This document shows, piece by piece, positions 26,001 through 37,051 of a DNA stretch of 64,000 nt. How positions within the stretch are numbered: the first letter of the stretch is position 1; each line of letters starts with the position of its first letter. Below the pieces are notes generated by a model. That model did no database searches, was not told the origin of the DNA, and was given only the letters and a program-made list of their open reading frames with translations. A program made the translations under genes and the position numbers. The DNA comes from Paenibacillus sp. HB172176 (GTDB taxonomy: Bacteria; Bacillota; Bacilli; Paenibacillales; Paenibacillaceae), in contig NZ_JAATHD010000006.1 of NCBI RefSeq assembly GCF_011947265.1, forward strand, positions 1 through 64,000. Reading direction: 5' to 3'.

Positions 26001-28872
26001 CAATGATTCGGGAAGCTGGCCGGAATCGATTCGGTATATGATCTCGGCGGAGCAGCGCTTCTCCAGCTATGCCAAGGCGCTGCGCAATTCAACCGGCGAG
26101 GATTGGTTCAAATCGACGAAGCTCGGCAAGATGTTCCAATATAATCTCGATGTTCAGACGCCTCCTTACGAGTATTTCGATAACAAAATCGGAACGCCGG
26201 ATATTGGGGATCATTTCTTGACCGGGGGAGGAGATTTCTCCTACTTCGGCATCTATTACAATGAAGTTGCGCAGCAGAATCCCGAGTTGGGCGCGCAAAT
26301 GTATGAAACATGGGTGCGAGCGGGCAAGCCGATATCGGGCTTCAACGGCGAGGCTGTCGCGCTGGAGCATTTCTTCGCGCCAGGCGCCTTCGACAATCCG
26401 AACAATGTGAGGATTGATCTGCAATCATCGGATACGTACAAGGATGTTGGTCTCTACTTGTTCCGCAACAACTTCAAACGAGACAACGAGAGTTACCTTG
26501 CCTTCGTTGCCAATGAGACGGCGCTGGGGCACGGCCATTTCGATCAGGGCTCCTTCATTCTTTACGCCAACAGCGTTCCGCTGGTGATGGACCCGAGCAT
26601 CGAGGGCTACTTCGACAGCAGCAAAAACTGGTATGTGGGCTCTTCCTCGCACAGCACGGTTCAATTCAAGAATGGAACCGGGTACAGCAATACCCCGACG
26701 ACAAGCGTGCCAGGCGAATTCAGCGCCGGACCGCGACTCGACAAGGTGAGCACCACCGTTAGCAACGGCGGAGGCGCGGGCACGCAGAAGAGAACGATGC
26801 TGTATGTGAAGAACGGCATTAACGCCTATATTGTCTGGGATCAAATCGCCGGCGCGACCGACGGCACGATCTTCAATCTTCCGATAGCGGCTGTCGGAAC
26901 GACAATTGAAGGCAACAAGGCGGAATCCGTGGGCCATTACGATATGGATCTGGAATCAACCTTCCTGCTTCCGGAAAGCGCAGAGATTACCCAGGAATGG
27001 GGACGCAGCACGCCGCTCACTCCTCTCGTCGACGGAGCGCAGCAACTGAACTATGTGCGCGTGAAGGCGGGAACGAACGAAAACTTCCTTACCGTGCTCT
27101 ATCCGAAGGAGAAGGGACAGGAGGGCTTGCAAACGGAGCAGCTTGCCTCCGCATCAGCTGACGTCGATTTGTTCAGGCTTGCGACGGAGGACGGCAAGTG
27201 GATCGTCGCTGCAGCCAACAAAGGAGCGTCGGAGCAAGCTGTAACGGTGGATGCCGGCGAATCGCTTATTAATGTTCAGAGCGGCGAAAGCTACAGCGCT
27301 GACAATGAGGGAATCGTTGCGCTTTCCGTTCCTGCCGGTGAGTTGCTTGTTCTGAAGCCTGCTTCGCTGCCGGATGGCGCTCCTGCCTCGATCGAGATTA
27401 ACGGAGCCGCTTCGCTTGATCTTACGACTGTCGGACAAGTTAACGCCAATTATCAGGCCGCGGTCATTGACACGTATAACGATGCGATTTCCGGCGAAAC
27501 GGTATCCTGGTCGCTGGAAGGAAATCCGACGGGCGCGAGTATAAGCAGTAATGGAATTCTTACGGTAACGGCTTCGCAGATAACGACTTCGACGCTGGTT
27601 GTGCAAGCGACTAGCGGGGATTTGACGGAGTCCTATTCGGTGGCCTTGTCGTTGCCGAATTCGGGTAATCCGAATACGGGTTCGCCCCCGGTCAATAACG
27701 GCTCGAGCAACGATACCGATTCAAGCGTGAATGTTGATAAGGGAGAAGGCGTGCTGTCGATTTCGAAGCTGCCCGTCAAGGATGGAGCAGCAAGGGCGTC
27801 CGTGTCGCTGGACGAAGTGAAGCAGGTATTGGCCTCGGCGGACAAGAGAATTACGCTGAAGCTTGAGTATGACGGCGATTCTCCGGAGATTCGACTGGAG
27901 CTTCCTGCCGAAGCGGGGGCGTTTGTCGCCAAAGCAGGCGCGGGGCTGCGTGTGGAGAGCGGCATGGCATCTATTCAGATTGATTCCGACTTGCTGGCTG
28001 AATGGACGAACGATGGCACTGGAATCCTGACATTATCGCTTCGTCTCGTCGATACCGATACGCTAAGCCTTGCCCTTCGAGGAAAGCTTGGCTCTCATCC
28101 GCTTGTCGAGATTGCCGCGCTGCTGGATGGCGTTGCCTTGCCGCTGCCGAAAAGCAGCAAATCGTTAATAATTGAGCTTCCCTACCAAGCGAGCGCGACA
28201 GAGCGCGCCCATCAGCTTGTCGTCTATGAAGTGGAGGGCAATCAGGCAAGAGTTATCGCGAACGGAATGTACGATTCCGCAAGCGGAATCGCGCATGTCA
28301 AGCCAGGCCGTCTGGGTACTTTTGGACTCGGCTATGTTGAAGTGAATTTTGCCGATCTGGGTCATGCGCTCTGGGCCGAAGAAGGCATTGAAGCGCTGGC
28401 GGCCCGCGGCATTACGACGGGCAGAACCGCAGCGCAATTCGATCCGTCGGGCGAAGTGACCCGCGCCGAATTTGCCGCGCTGCTGACGAGGGCGCTCGGG
28501 CTGACTGCTACGGGCGACGCGTCCTCCCGCTTCTCGGATGTTCCAGCCGGAGGCTGGGCGGATCATGCGATAGCCGCCGCTTACGAGGCGGGAATTGTGA
28601 ACGGAAGAGAGGATGGCACATTCGGAACCGGAGATTCCGTTACGCGTGAGGATATGGCCTTGATGCTGCATCGCGCCTTGGGTCTGAGCGACTCGAATGC
28701 TTCCTCCGCGTTCGTTGATGAGGAGGAAATTTCCGGCTATGCGCGCGACGCTGTAGCGAGCTTGCAGGATTCAGGCTTGATTCAGGGTTCGCCTGACGGC
28801 ACATTCAAGCCGAAGTCGCATGCCTCGCGCGCGGAAGCCGCGCTTATCCTATACCGTATGTTGAAGTTTTAA
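23008..28872 (+). CDS. Giant secreted SLH-anchored heparinase II/III-fold protein
   Basis: A 1954-residue cell-wall protein from ATG 23008 (GGAGG nine bases before), with a signal peptide ending in AASAED. Order: two nearly identical discoidin-like (F5/8C-type) sugar-binding domains (about 58-190 and 191-323), a helical domain, a beta domain with GHVWFDNVKI (about 690-830), an (alpha/alpha) toroid with AYGAVQGGRIAASV, SNWQTDMSAGSSM and WPESIRYM, the heparinase domain with HGHFDQGSF (His1175, His1177, Asp1179), a bacterial Ig-like domain (about 1465-1560), a Pro/Asn/Ser linker, a further beta domain, and three SLH repeats (about 1780-1954) that bind pyruvylated wall polymer. In the toroid the SIRYHH of the cytoplasmic paralogue reads SIRYMI, so catalytic equivalence is not assured. 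It would cut polysaccharide at the cell surface. Confidence 0.85.
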   Translation: MKSTRSSFFAKIMLVTLLAAQLFSFGAGAASAEDNGDTSSGETTSESTSVTSSVYAKLDTSPTGVTYSDSHGSGALAWDDDIESWPDVWNSSEAWSQIDFGDGKERVVKQIRYYPRPGWTQRMVNTKFLGSNDGESWDLLYEVTVDNGLQWTTVDLPNENAYRYIRFVSPTYQCLNVAEIELYGHGKMVKFDTSPTEVTYADSNGSGALAWDEDLESWPDVWNASDAWTQVDFGQGREKVVKKIRYYPRPNWTQRMVNTTFLGSNDGENWDLLHMVTTDNGLQWTTVDLPNETAYRYIRFVSPTYQCLNVAEIELYGYASLEEDSEEATASKRESLGRLLSFANNELEKTSAGTEPGQYPLASRDEFVSQITVTQQVYDNEAGNWSKAVKDLVKAGSDFFESAVTSDTVIDAKANKLEYSMYRVELVDLVWQAKAALLIEPEYVSAGSKLALQDQIDHAEAVLDGSYSIPFVRNRAFLKPRPDEDIQRAIKYNSMVSGYDSSQYGLKIALVWYQKQNVMIDLDGKASYILSVAQELLNRATPGEEVGQYPADRIGAVASAISQAQTAIEAGARRPIALALVQLLDAEKELRESVVLRSSVEPLSNMYFTAEEIESLKDKVESIPALQEQFDTVKQYSDDMTLEEIEDLDQLLVENPDYEALNQNYWMWSGISNQNFTAPAGAVSASLRVTLPAASNESDGPLGHVWFDNVKIVPSSTAGTVDISNASFESGTTTPDNWEGVAEQGSPVMSWESRTNYASDGQKSVYIENPTASDQGSWVYNQPIAITGGADYTLSYSVKLDGVVASGVQVILTFKDANDSVISEYTSQTDRKSSLILNFGLTMQTDAIVYAVTGDISYAEKAKYRILWTLNDFLQGTETWYAYNQRPYGIDAYGAVQGGRIAASVASAYTLIKDAGVFSAEEYQTLIDRLEYMLPYLSDLRDRSEMSLYDAQANTSNWQTDMSAGSSMLAMAFPELPHAITWLNNGKQLLAGQLEYMLNDSGSWPESIRYMISAEQRFSSYAKALRNSTGEDWFKSTKLGKMFQYNLDVQTPPYEYFDNKIGTPDIGDHFLTGGGDFSYFGIYYNEVAQQNPELGAQMYETWVRAGKPISGFNGEAVALEHFFAPGAFDNPNNVRIDLQSSDTYKDVGLYLFRNNFKRDNESYLAFVANETALGHGHFDQGSFILYANSVPLVMDPSIEGYFDSSKNWYVGSSSHSTVQFKNGTGYSNTPTTSVPGEFSAGPRLDKVSTTVSNGGGAGTQKRTMLYVKNGINAYIVWDQIAGATDGTIFNLPIAAVGTTIEGNKAESVGHYDMDLESTFLLPESAEITQEWGRSTPLTPLVDGAQQLNYVRVKAGTNENFLTVLYPKEKGQEGLQTEQLASASADVDLFRLATEDGKWIVAAANKGASEQAVTVDAGESLINVQSGESYSADNEGIVALSVPAGELLVLKPASLPDGAPASIEINGAASLDLTTVGQVNANYQAAVIDTYNDAISGETVSWSLEGNPTGASISSNGILTVTASQITTSTLVVQATSGDLTESYSVALSLPNSGNPNTGSPPVNNGSSNDTDSSVNVDKGEGVLSISKLPVKDGAARASVSLDEVKQVLASADKRITLKLEYDGDSPEIRLELPAEAGAFVAKAGAGLRVESGMASIQIDSDLLAEWTNDGTGILTLSLRLVDTDTLSLALRGKLGSHPLVEIAALLDGVALPLPKSSKSLIIELPYQASATERAHQLVVYEVEGNQARVIANGMYDSASGIAHVKPGRLGTFGLGYVEVNFADLGHALWAEEGIEALAARGITTGRTAAQFDPSGEVTRAEFAALLTRALGLTATGDASSRFSDVPAGGWADHAIAAAYEAGIVNGREDGTFGTGDSVTREDMALMLHRALGLSDSNASSAFVDEEEISGYARDAVASLQDSGLIQGSPDGTFKPKSHASRAEAALILYRMLKF
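23179..23976 (+). repeat. Tandem duplication of a discoidin-like domain
   Basis: Two 399-base units (starting at 23179 and 23578) encode almost the same 133-residue domain: DTSPTGVTYSDSHGSGALAW against DTSPTEVTYADSNGSGALAW, both ending in SPTYQCLNVAEIELYG. The strong protein identity with many silent base changes points to a moderately recent duplication kept under selection, probably raising avidity for the glycan. Confidence 0.85.
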
Positions 28873-28893
28873 CAGAATCCGTTAAGAAGACGG

Positions 28894-28925
28894 CGGGCAG
28901 GAAGCAACTTTCCTGCCCGTCTTTA
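28894..28925 (+). terminator. Rho-independent terminator after the giant lyase gene
   Basis: CGGGCAGGAA (28894-28903) pairs perfectly with TTCCTGCCCG (28910-28919) around a 6-base loop, followed by TCTTTAATT. Confidence 0.8.
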
Positions 28926-29002
28926 ATTCCCGACAGAGCATGCACCTGTAATAACAGCCATAATGAAGTTTGACAGAATCTATGATCCAGGAAGTGAGAA
29001 GT

Positions 29003-31135
29003 ATGAAGCAAGTCATTAAAGTTCATGAAGGAGGGCTGCATGTCGTCATCGAGGTAGACGGCAGCGGCGACGTTCGACTTCTTCATATGTCCGTTCTCCC
29101 GTTCGATGAAGCCTTCGTAGGCGGGGATGAACAAGCGGCCAAGTTTAGATTAATCGAGGTGCAGCTTGCCGGAGAGAACAAAGCTGCCCATCATGGCTCC
29201 AAGCATATTGAAACCTTGCCCGGCAAACGTTTGCTGTATCGTGAGCATACACGCGTTAAGAATGAAGAGGGGACGTTGCTGTCTATTCGTATGGAAGATC
29301 CTGCTACCGGATTGCTGGCTGCGGTTCATATGCAATTCCACACGCAATTTCCCATTGTTAAAGCGCATACGACTTTGACCAACACAGGAACGCTTCCGAT
29401 CGGGGTGGAATATGTTTCGACGTTTGCATTGAACGGGCTTGCCAAAGAAGGAAGCGGCAGTTGGGGAGAGAAGATGCGCCTGCATATTCCGCATCATTCC
29501 TGGTACGGCGAAATGCAGTGGCGATCCTGCTCGCTGCCTCAGCTCGGCCTGACGCCAGTCAACCGGTTTACGTTGAAGCGCATAACGGCGACCAGCAATG
29601 GAACGTGGTCCAGCGCGGAGTATTTGCCCATGGGTTGCCTGGAGAACGAACAAACGGGCACATCGTTGTATTGGCAAATCGAGCACAATGGATCCTGGCA
29701 CTGGGAGATCGGCGACCATTATCATCGCTTGAATGACGATGCTTCGACAGACGAAGGCCATCTGTATCTCAGAGTCGGAGGTCCGACCGAGCAAGAGAAC
29801 CACTGGTTCAAGCAATTGCTTCCGGGAGATTCGTTCGAAGCGGTTCCGGCTGCAATCGGGTCTGTATTCGGAGGCCTTGAAGAGGCTGCCAAGGAGCTGA
29901 CCAAATATCGGCGAATCATCGTTCGTTCCCACTGGGATTTGAAGAGCAAGCCGGTCATCTTCAACGACTTCATGAATTGCTTGTTCGGCGACCCTACAAC
30001 AGACAAAATCTTGCCGTTAGTCGACGCCGCGGCTGCTGCGGGCTGCGAAATCTATTGCATCGACGCAGGATGGTACGCCGACGGAGAGTGGTGGGACGGC
30101 GTTGGGGAGTGGCTGCCGTCTGAGGCTCGCTTCCCGGGCGGCATTGAAGAGGTGCTGGGCCGGATTCGCGAGCGGGGAATGATACCGGGACTGTGGCTTG
30201 AATTGGAGGTCATGGGTATTCAATGTCCGTTGGCGGAGTCGGTTCCCGACGAATGGTTTTTCATGCGGCATGGCAAACGAGTAATCGACAACGGACGTTA
30301 CCAGTTGGATTATCGGCACCCGGATGTGCGAGCGCACGCAACGGCCGTCATTCGCCGTCTGGCGGAGGATTATGGCGTCGGTTATATCAAGATGGATTAC
30401 AATATCAATATTGGAATAGGAACGGAGAGGGAAGCAGACAGCTTCGGAGAGGGTCTCCTGCAGCATAATCGGGCGTATCTGGCATGGCTGGACGAAATCA
30501 TGATTGCGTATCCGAATCTCGTTATCGAGCATTGCAGCAGCGGGGGAATGCGTCTTGACTACGCCATGCTTCGCAGACATCCCGTCGCTTCAATAAGCGA
30601 TCAGACTGACGCCCGCAAGATGGCCGTTATTGCCGCAGCTTCGCCGACCGCATTGCTGCCCGAGCAAGCGGCCGTCTGGTCGTATCCGTTGCTGGAAGGA
30701 GATGAAGAAGAAACGATCTTCAACATGACGAACGCCATGCTGTTGCGCATTCATCAGAGCGGCCATCTGGCCGCGCTGGATTCGCGAAGATTCGATCTCG
30801 TCCGCGAGGGCATTTCCTATTATCAATCCATAAGATCCAGGCTATCGGAGGCGGTGCCATTCTGGCCGCTGGGCATTCCGCGCTTTGGCGACGACTGGCT
30901 CTGCCTTGGGATGAAGGCCCGGGAATGCGCTTATGTGGCCATATGGAGATTGGACGGTGCAGATGAGCAGATAATTCCGCTCCGGAATCTTCCAGGGGGC
31001 ATTATTGATGTTCGATGTGCTTATCCGTTCATGGACAGCATGATTTCCTGGAAGCTCGAGCTGTCGACGGGAATGCTTCGAATCAAGCTGCCGCGACCAG
31101 CTATGGCCCGTTTGTTGGAAATCACGTACGCATAA
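29003..31135 (+). CDS. GH36 alpha-galactosidase
   Basis: Retaining alpha-galactosidase acting on terminal alpha-D-galactose in the cytoplasm. The nucleophile is Asp465 in YIKMDYN and the acid/base is Asp533 in SISDQTD; CSSGGMRLDYAMLRRHP and WELEVMGIQCPL-like family blocks are present, with the N-terminal beta-supersandwich before the barrel. The open frame extends to a TTG at 28970, but ATG 29003 is preferred (AGGA at 28989-28992 about ten bases upstream, conserved start). There is no signal peptide. It is followed 40 bases later by an esterase gene. Some GH36 members act on galactosamine instead; the sequence alone does not exclude this. Confidence 0.9.
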   Translation: MKQVIKVHEGGLHVVIEVDGSGDVRLLHMSVLPFDEAFVGGDEQAAKFRLIEVQLAGENKAAHHGSKHIETLPGKRLLYREHTRVKNEEGTLLSIRMEDPATGLLAAVHMQFHTQFPIVKAHTTLTNTGTLPIGVEYVSTFALNGLAKEGSGSWGEKMRLHIPHHSWYGEMQWRSCSLPQLGLTPVNRFTLKRITATSNGTWSSAEYLPMGCLENEQTGTSLYWQIEHNGSWHWEIGDHYHRLNDDASTDEGHLYLRVGGPTEQENHWFKQLLPGDSFEAVPAAIGSVFGGLEEAAKELTKYRRIIVRSHWDLKSKPVIFNDFMNCLFGDPTTDKILPLVDAAAAAGCEIYCIDAGWYADGEWWDGVGEWLPSEARFPGGIEEVLGRIRERGMIPGLWLELEVMGIQCPLAESVPDEWFFMRHGKRVIDNGRYQLDYRHPDVRAHATAVIRRLAEDYGVGYIKMDYNINIGIGTEREADSFGEGLLQHNRAYLAWLDEIMIAYPNLVIEHCSSGGMRLDYAMLRRHPVASISDQTDARKMAVIAAASPTALLPEQAAVWSYPLLEGDEEETIFNMTNAMLLRIHQSGHLAALDSRRFDLVREGISYYQSIRSRLSEAVPFWPLGIPRFGDDWLCLGMKARECAYVAIWRLDGADEQIIPLRNLPGGIIDVRCAYPFMDSMISWKLELSTGMLRIKLPRPAMARLLEITYA

Positions 31136-31175
31136 AGCGCAGCATATGAAATTAGATTAGCGGGAGGAATTTAGA

Positions 31176-32222
31176 ATGAGAGACGGGGATGCGTTTTTAA
31201 GCCATTTGTATACACAGGCAAGTGAGGATCATTTGCGCAATCGCAGGTCTTCTTCGAATGAAGAACGCCGGGAGGCATTAAGGAGGGCCCTTCAGCAAAC
31301 TTTGGACGAATTCGAGCGTAATGAACAAGTTGAGGCTTCAAGGCTGGAGGAAAAGCGCGCATACGGTGATTATACCAGAGAGAGAGTCCAGCTGGGCGCA
31401 GTTGCGGGGCTAAGCTTCCCGGCCTATATTCTTCGACCGGTCGGCGCTAGCGCTTCGGAGCGACTTCCCGCGGTCATCGCCGTTCATGGTCACGGATATG
31501 GCAGCCGGCAGATTTGCGGAATGAAGGAGGACGGTGAGGAGGATACGGGATCCGGGGATATCTACCGTCATTTCGCGCTGCAGTTGGTTCGTCGAGGCTT
31601 TGTCGTTATTGCCCCGGATGTAATCGGCTTCGGCGAACGCAGACTCCAGGCTGACCTGGATGAGAACCCGAATGCGCCAAGCTCCTGTTATCGCTTGTCC
31701 ACCGAGCTGTTGCTGCACGGGAAGACGCTCGCCGGCCTGCGCGTTGCCGAAATGCTCGGCGTATTCGACTATGCGGCAGCTTTGCCGGACATTGATGCGG
31801 AGCGAATCGGTATCGTAGGATTCTCCGGAGGCTCGCTTATTGCTTATATGGCTGCCGCGCTGGAGCGGCGGATTAAAGCTGCGGTGCTGATCGGATTTCC
31901 GAACACGTTCAAGGACAGCATCTTGTCGGTTTTTCATTGCATATGCAATTATGTACCGGGACTTCTGTCCGCCGCTGAATTGCCCGAGCTCATGGGCCTG
32001 ATTGCTCCGCGGCCTTTGTTTCTTGAATCAGGAGAGAGGGATCCCATCTTCCCAGCGAAAGGCTTCAGGCAAGCGGTTCAAGAACTTCAGGAGATCTATC
32101 GCGGCGAAGGAGCGGAGAATAGTTTGGGATGGGATCTATTTCCTGGCGAACATGAGGTTAGCGGCCGGTTCTCCTTTGATTGGCTTGTCAAGGAGCTTGC
32201 GATTACGAAGAATCATTCTTAA
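31176..32222 (+). CDS. Alpha/beta-hydrolase, probable carbohydrate esterase
   Basis: Serine hydrolase of the dienelactone-hydrolase/Abhydrolase_7 type. The catalytic triad is readable: Ser217 in GFSGGS, Asp289 in SGERDPIFP and His326 in PGEHEVSG. The oxyanion region is AVHGHGYGS and a characteristic APDVIGFGER follows. There is no signal peptide. Relatives in glycan loci remove acetyl or methyl/uronoyl ester groups; which one is unknown here. It lies in one transcript with the GH36 gene and has a good GGGAGGAAT before ATG 31176. Confidence 0.8.
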   Translation: MRDGDAFLSHLYTQASEDHLRNRRSSSNEERREALRRALQQTLDEFERNEQVEASRLEEKRAYGDYTRERVQLGAVAGLSFPAYILRPVGASASERLPAVIAVHGHGYGSRQICGMKEDGEEDTGSGDIYRHFALQLVRRGFVVIAPDVIGFGERRLQADLDENPNAPSSCYRLSTELLLHGKTLAGLRVAEMLGVFDYAAALPDIDAERIGIVGFSGGSLIAYMAAALERRIKAAVLIGFPNTFKDSILSVFHCICNYVPGLLSAAELPELMGLIAPRPLFLESGERDPIFPAKGFRQAVQELQEIYRGEGAENSLGWDLFPGEHEVSGRFSFDWLVKELAITKNHS

Positions 32223-32279
32223 TCTGCGCTGGCAATTGCAGAGTTATATACTTGGAGAAGAGGTGACGGCTATGACGAG

Positions 32280-32345
32280 ATGTCCATTCTGTCCAGTATA
32301 TTGTCTCTTTCGTTGCCTGTGGCGCAGAAGGGCTGAGACTATAAT
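32280..32345 (+). promoter_or_regulatory. Copy B of the 66-bp AraC-type promoter element
   Basis: Ungapped match to the 3015 copy (55 of 66 positions). TGTC at 32281 and 32302 marks the 21-bp direct repeat; the inner half covers the -35 position (CTGTGG) and the -10 is a perfect TATAAT at 32340-32345. It lies between the esterase stop and the GH2 gene and would drive the GH2-GH39-GH88 transcript. Confidence 0.75.
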
Positions 32346-32347
32346 GA

Positions 32348-35425
<3,078 letters not shown>

Positions 35426-35448
35426 TCGAAAAACAGGAGGAACGGAAT

Positions 35449-37029
35449 ATGAAGGTGCAATTTCAAGGAGAAGCGTCAAAGCTTAATCATATCTGGTCGG
35501 TCTGCGTAGGAGCCGGCCGCGCGAATGAAGGGCTTCGCGTCGACTGGCAGCGGCATCTGAGGGACGCTGTACATGCCTGCGGCTTCAAGTATTTGCGATT
35601 TCATGGGCTTCTGCATGACGATATGCATGTATTCAAGCTCGTGGACGGTCAAGCTGTATACAATTTTCAATATGTGGATGTATTATTCGATTCGATGCTT
35701 GAGAACGGGATAAAGCCCTTTGTCGAATTTGGGTTTATGCCGTATGATCTGGCTTCGACCGACAGCACGCAATTTTGGTGGAAGGGCAATATTTCGCCGC
35801 CGAAGCAGTACGAGAAATGGGCGGAGCTTATTCAACGCTGCGTCACGCACTGGATTGAACGATATGGACAGGAAGAGGTCAGAACCTGGTTCTTCGAAAT
35901 TTGGAACGAGCCGAATCTTAGGCCGTTCTGGGACGGAACCAAGACGGATTATTTCAAGCTTTACGAGATTTCGGCGCACACGATTAAAGCGATAGATCGT
36001 CATCTTCGCGTCGGAGGACCCGCAACAAGCAATTTCGTGCCGGATTCCAGGTTTGATGGCGAGAAGGAGGATGTGAACGCTCATCTTACCTTCCAGACGG
36101 ATGATTTGAACACATTGAGCTGGAAGGGCGTATGGATTGAAGATTTTCTTCAATTCTGCGAAAAGGAAGGGCTGCCTGTCGACTTTATCTCGACTCATCC
36201 TTATCCGACGGATTTCGCCTTGGACGGACATGGGCAAACGAGCGGACGCTCCCGCTGCAAAGACGCAACGCTGGATGATGTGTTATGGCTGCGCAAGGTG
36301 GTTGACGCCAGCGCCTATCCGAATGCCGAAATCCATCTGACCGAATGGAGCAGCAGTCCGTCCTCCAGGGATTACAGTCATGATTATCTGCCTGCGGCAG
36401 CCTATGTGGTCAGGACGAATCTTGCAGTCTCGAGGTATGTTGATTCCTTGTCCTACTGGGTATTTACCGATGTATTCGAGGAGGTGGGGGCGGGGCCGAC
36501 CGCCTTTCATGGCGGCTTCGGGCTCATAAACCTGCAAGGCATTCATAAGCCGACCTACCATGCCTATGCCTTCTTGAATCGACTGGGCGAGGAGGAGCTT
36601 GCCCGCGAGGAAGGCATAATTGTAACTCGCACGCATGATCGAAAGCTAAGCGCGCTATTGTATCATTATCCCGAGGATTATCGGAGCACGGTCCCGATGT
36701 CGATGTACCCGGATCAAGCCATTGCCCGGGAGGCTCAGCAAGCCGGAGCGGACAAGCAATTCCAATTGCGCATGGAAGGGCTGCCCGCGCATGCGGAATA
36801 TACGCTCCGGATTCTCGATCGCGAGCATGGCGTCGCGATACAGGCATGGAATGAAATGGGAATGCCGAACTCGCCGTCGAAAGAGCAAGTGCGGCAATTG
36901 TCTTCTCATGCGGATGAGCTTCGCCGCATGACCTTCGAGACGGATGCGTCAGGCGTATTGACCATTGATGTGACGTTATCGGCGTGGGCTGTTGCCATTC
37001 TGGAAGAAGCAGAGACGGTAGAGGGCTGA
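35449..37029 (+). CDS. GH39 family glycosidase (beta-xylosidase-like)
   Basis: Retaining exo-glycosidase of clan GH-A, probably a beta-xylosidase. The acid/base Glu154 is in FEIWNEPNLRPFW and the nucleophile Glu299 in IHLTEWSSSPS; FKYLRFHGLLHDDM and PVDFISTHPYP are further family blocks. The C-terminal beta-sandwich covers about 400-526. Length is normal for GH39 and there is no signal peptide. AGGAGGAACGG precedes ATG 35449. Alpha-L-iduronidases belong to the same family; in a lyase/GH88 context that activity should be kept in mind, but the sequence looks closer to bacterial xylosidases. Confidence 0.88.
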   Translation: MKVQFQGEASKLNHIWSVCVGAGRANEGLRVDWQRHLRDAVHACGFKYLRFHGLLHDDMHVFKLVDGQAVYNFQYVDVLFDSMLENGIKPFVEFGFMPYDLASTDSTQFWWKGNISPPKQYEKWAELIQRCVTHWIERYGQEEVRTWFFEIWNEPNLRPFWDGTKTDYFKLYEISAHTIKAIDRHLRVGGPATSNFVPDSRFDGEKEDVNAHLTFQTDDLNTLSWKGVWIEDFLQFCEKEGLPVDFISTHPYPTDFALDGHGQTSGRSRCKDATLDDVLWLRKVVDASAYPNAEIHLTEWSSSPSSRDYSHDYLPAAAYVVRTNLAVSRYVDSLSYWVFTDVFEEVGAGPTAFHGGFGLINLQGIHKPTYHAYAFLNRLGEEELAREEGIIVTRTHDRKLSALLYHYPEDYRSTVPMSMYPDQAIAREAQQAGADKQFQLRMEGLPAHAEYTLRILDREHGVAIQAWNEMGMPNSPSKEQVRQLSSHADELRRMTFETDASGVLTIDVTLSAWAVAILEEAETVEG

Positions 37030-37051
37030 ATAATAGGAGGATGCTGTCAAC

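Noticed and set aside
28921..29002. A fourth copy of the 66-bp element before GH36
   Set aside because: CATAAT and a CCTGT are present, but the TGTC repeat and spacing are missing.
29150..29932. 260-codon minus-strand open frame inside GH36
   Set aside because: Antisense to the conserved N-terminal domain of GH36, no ribosome site or domain.
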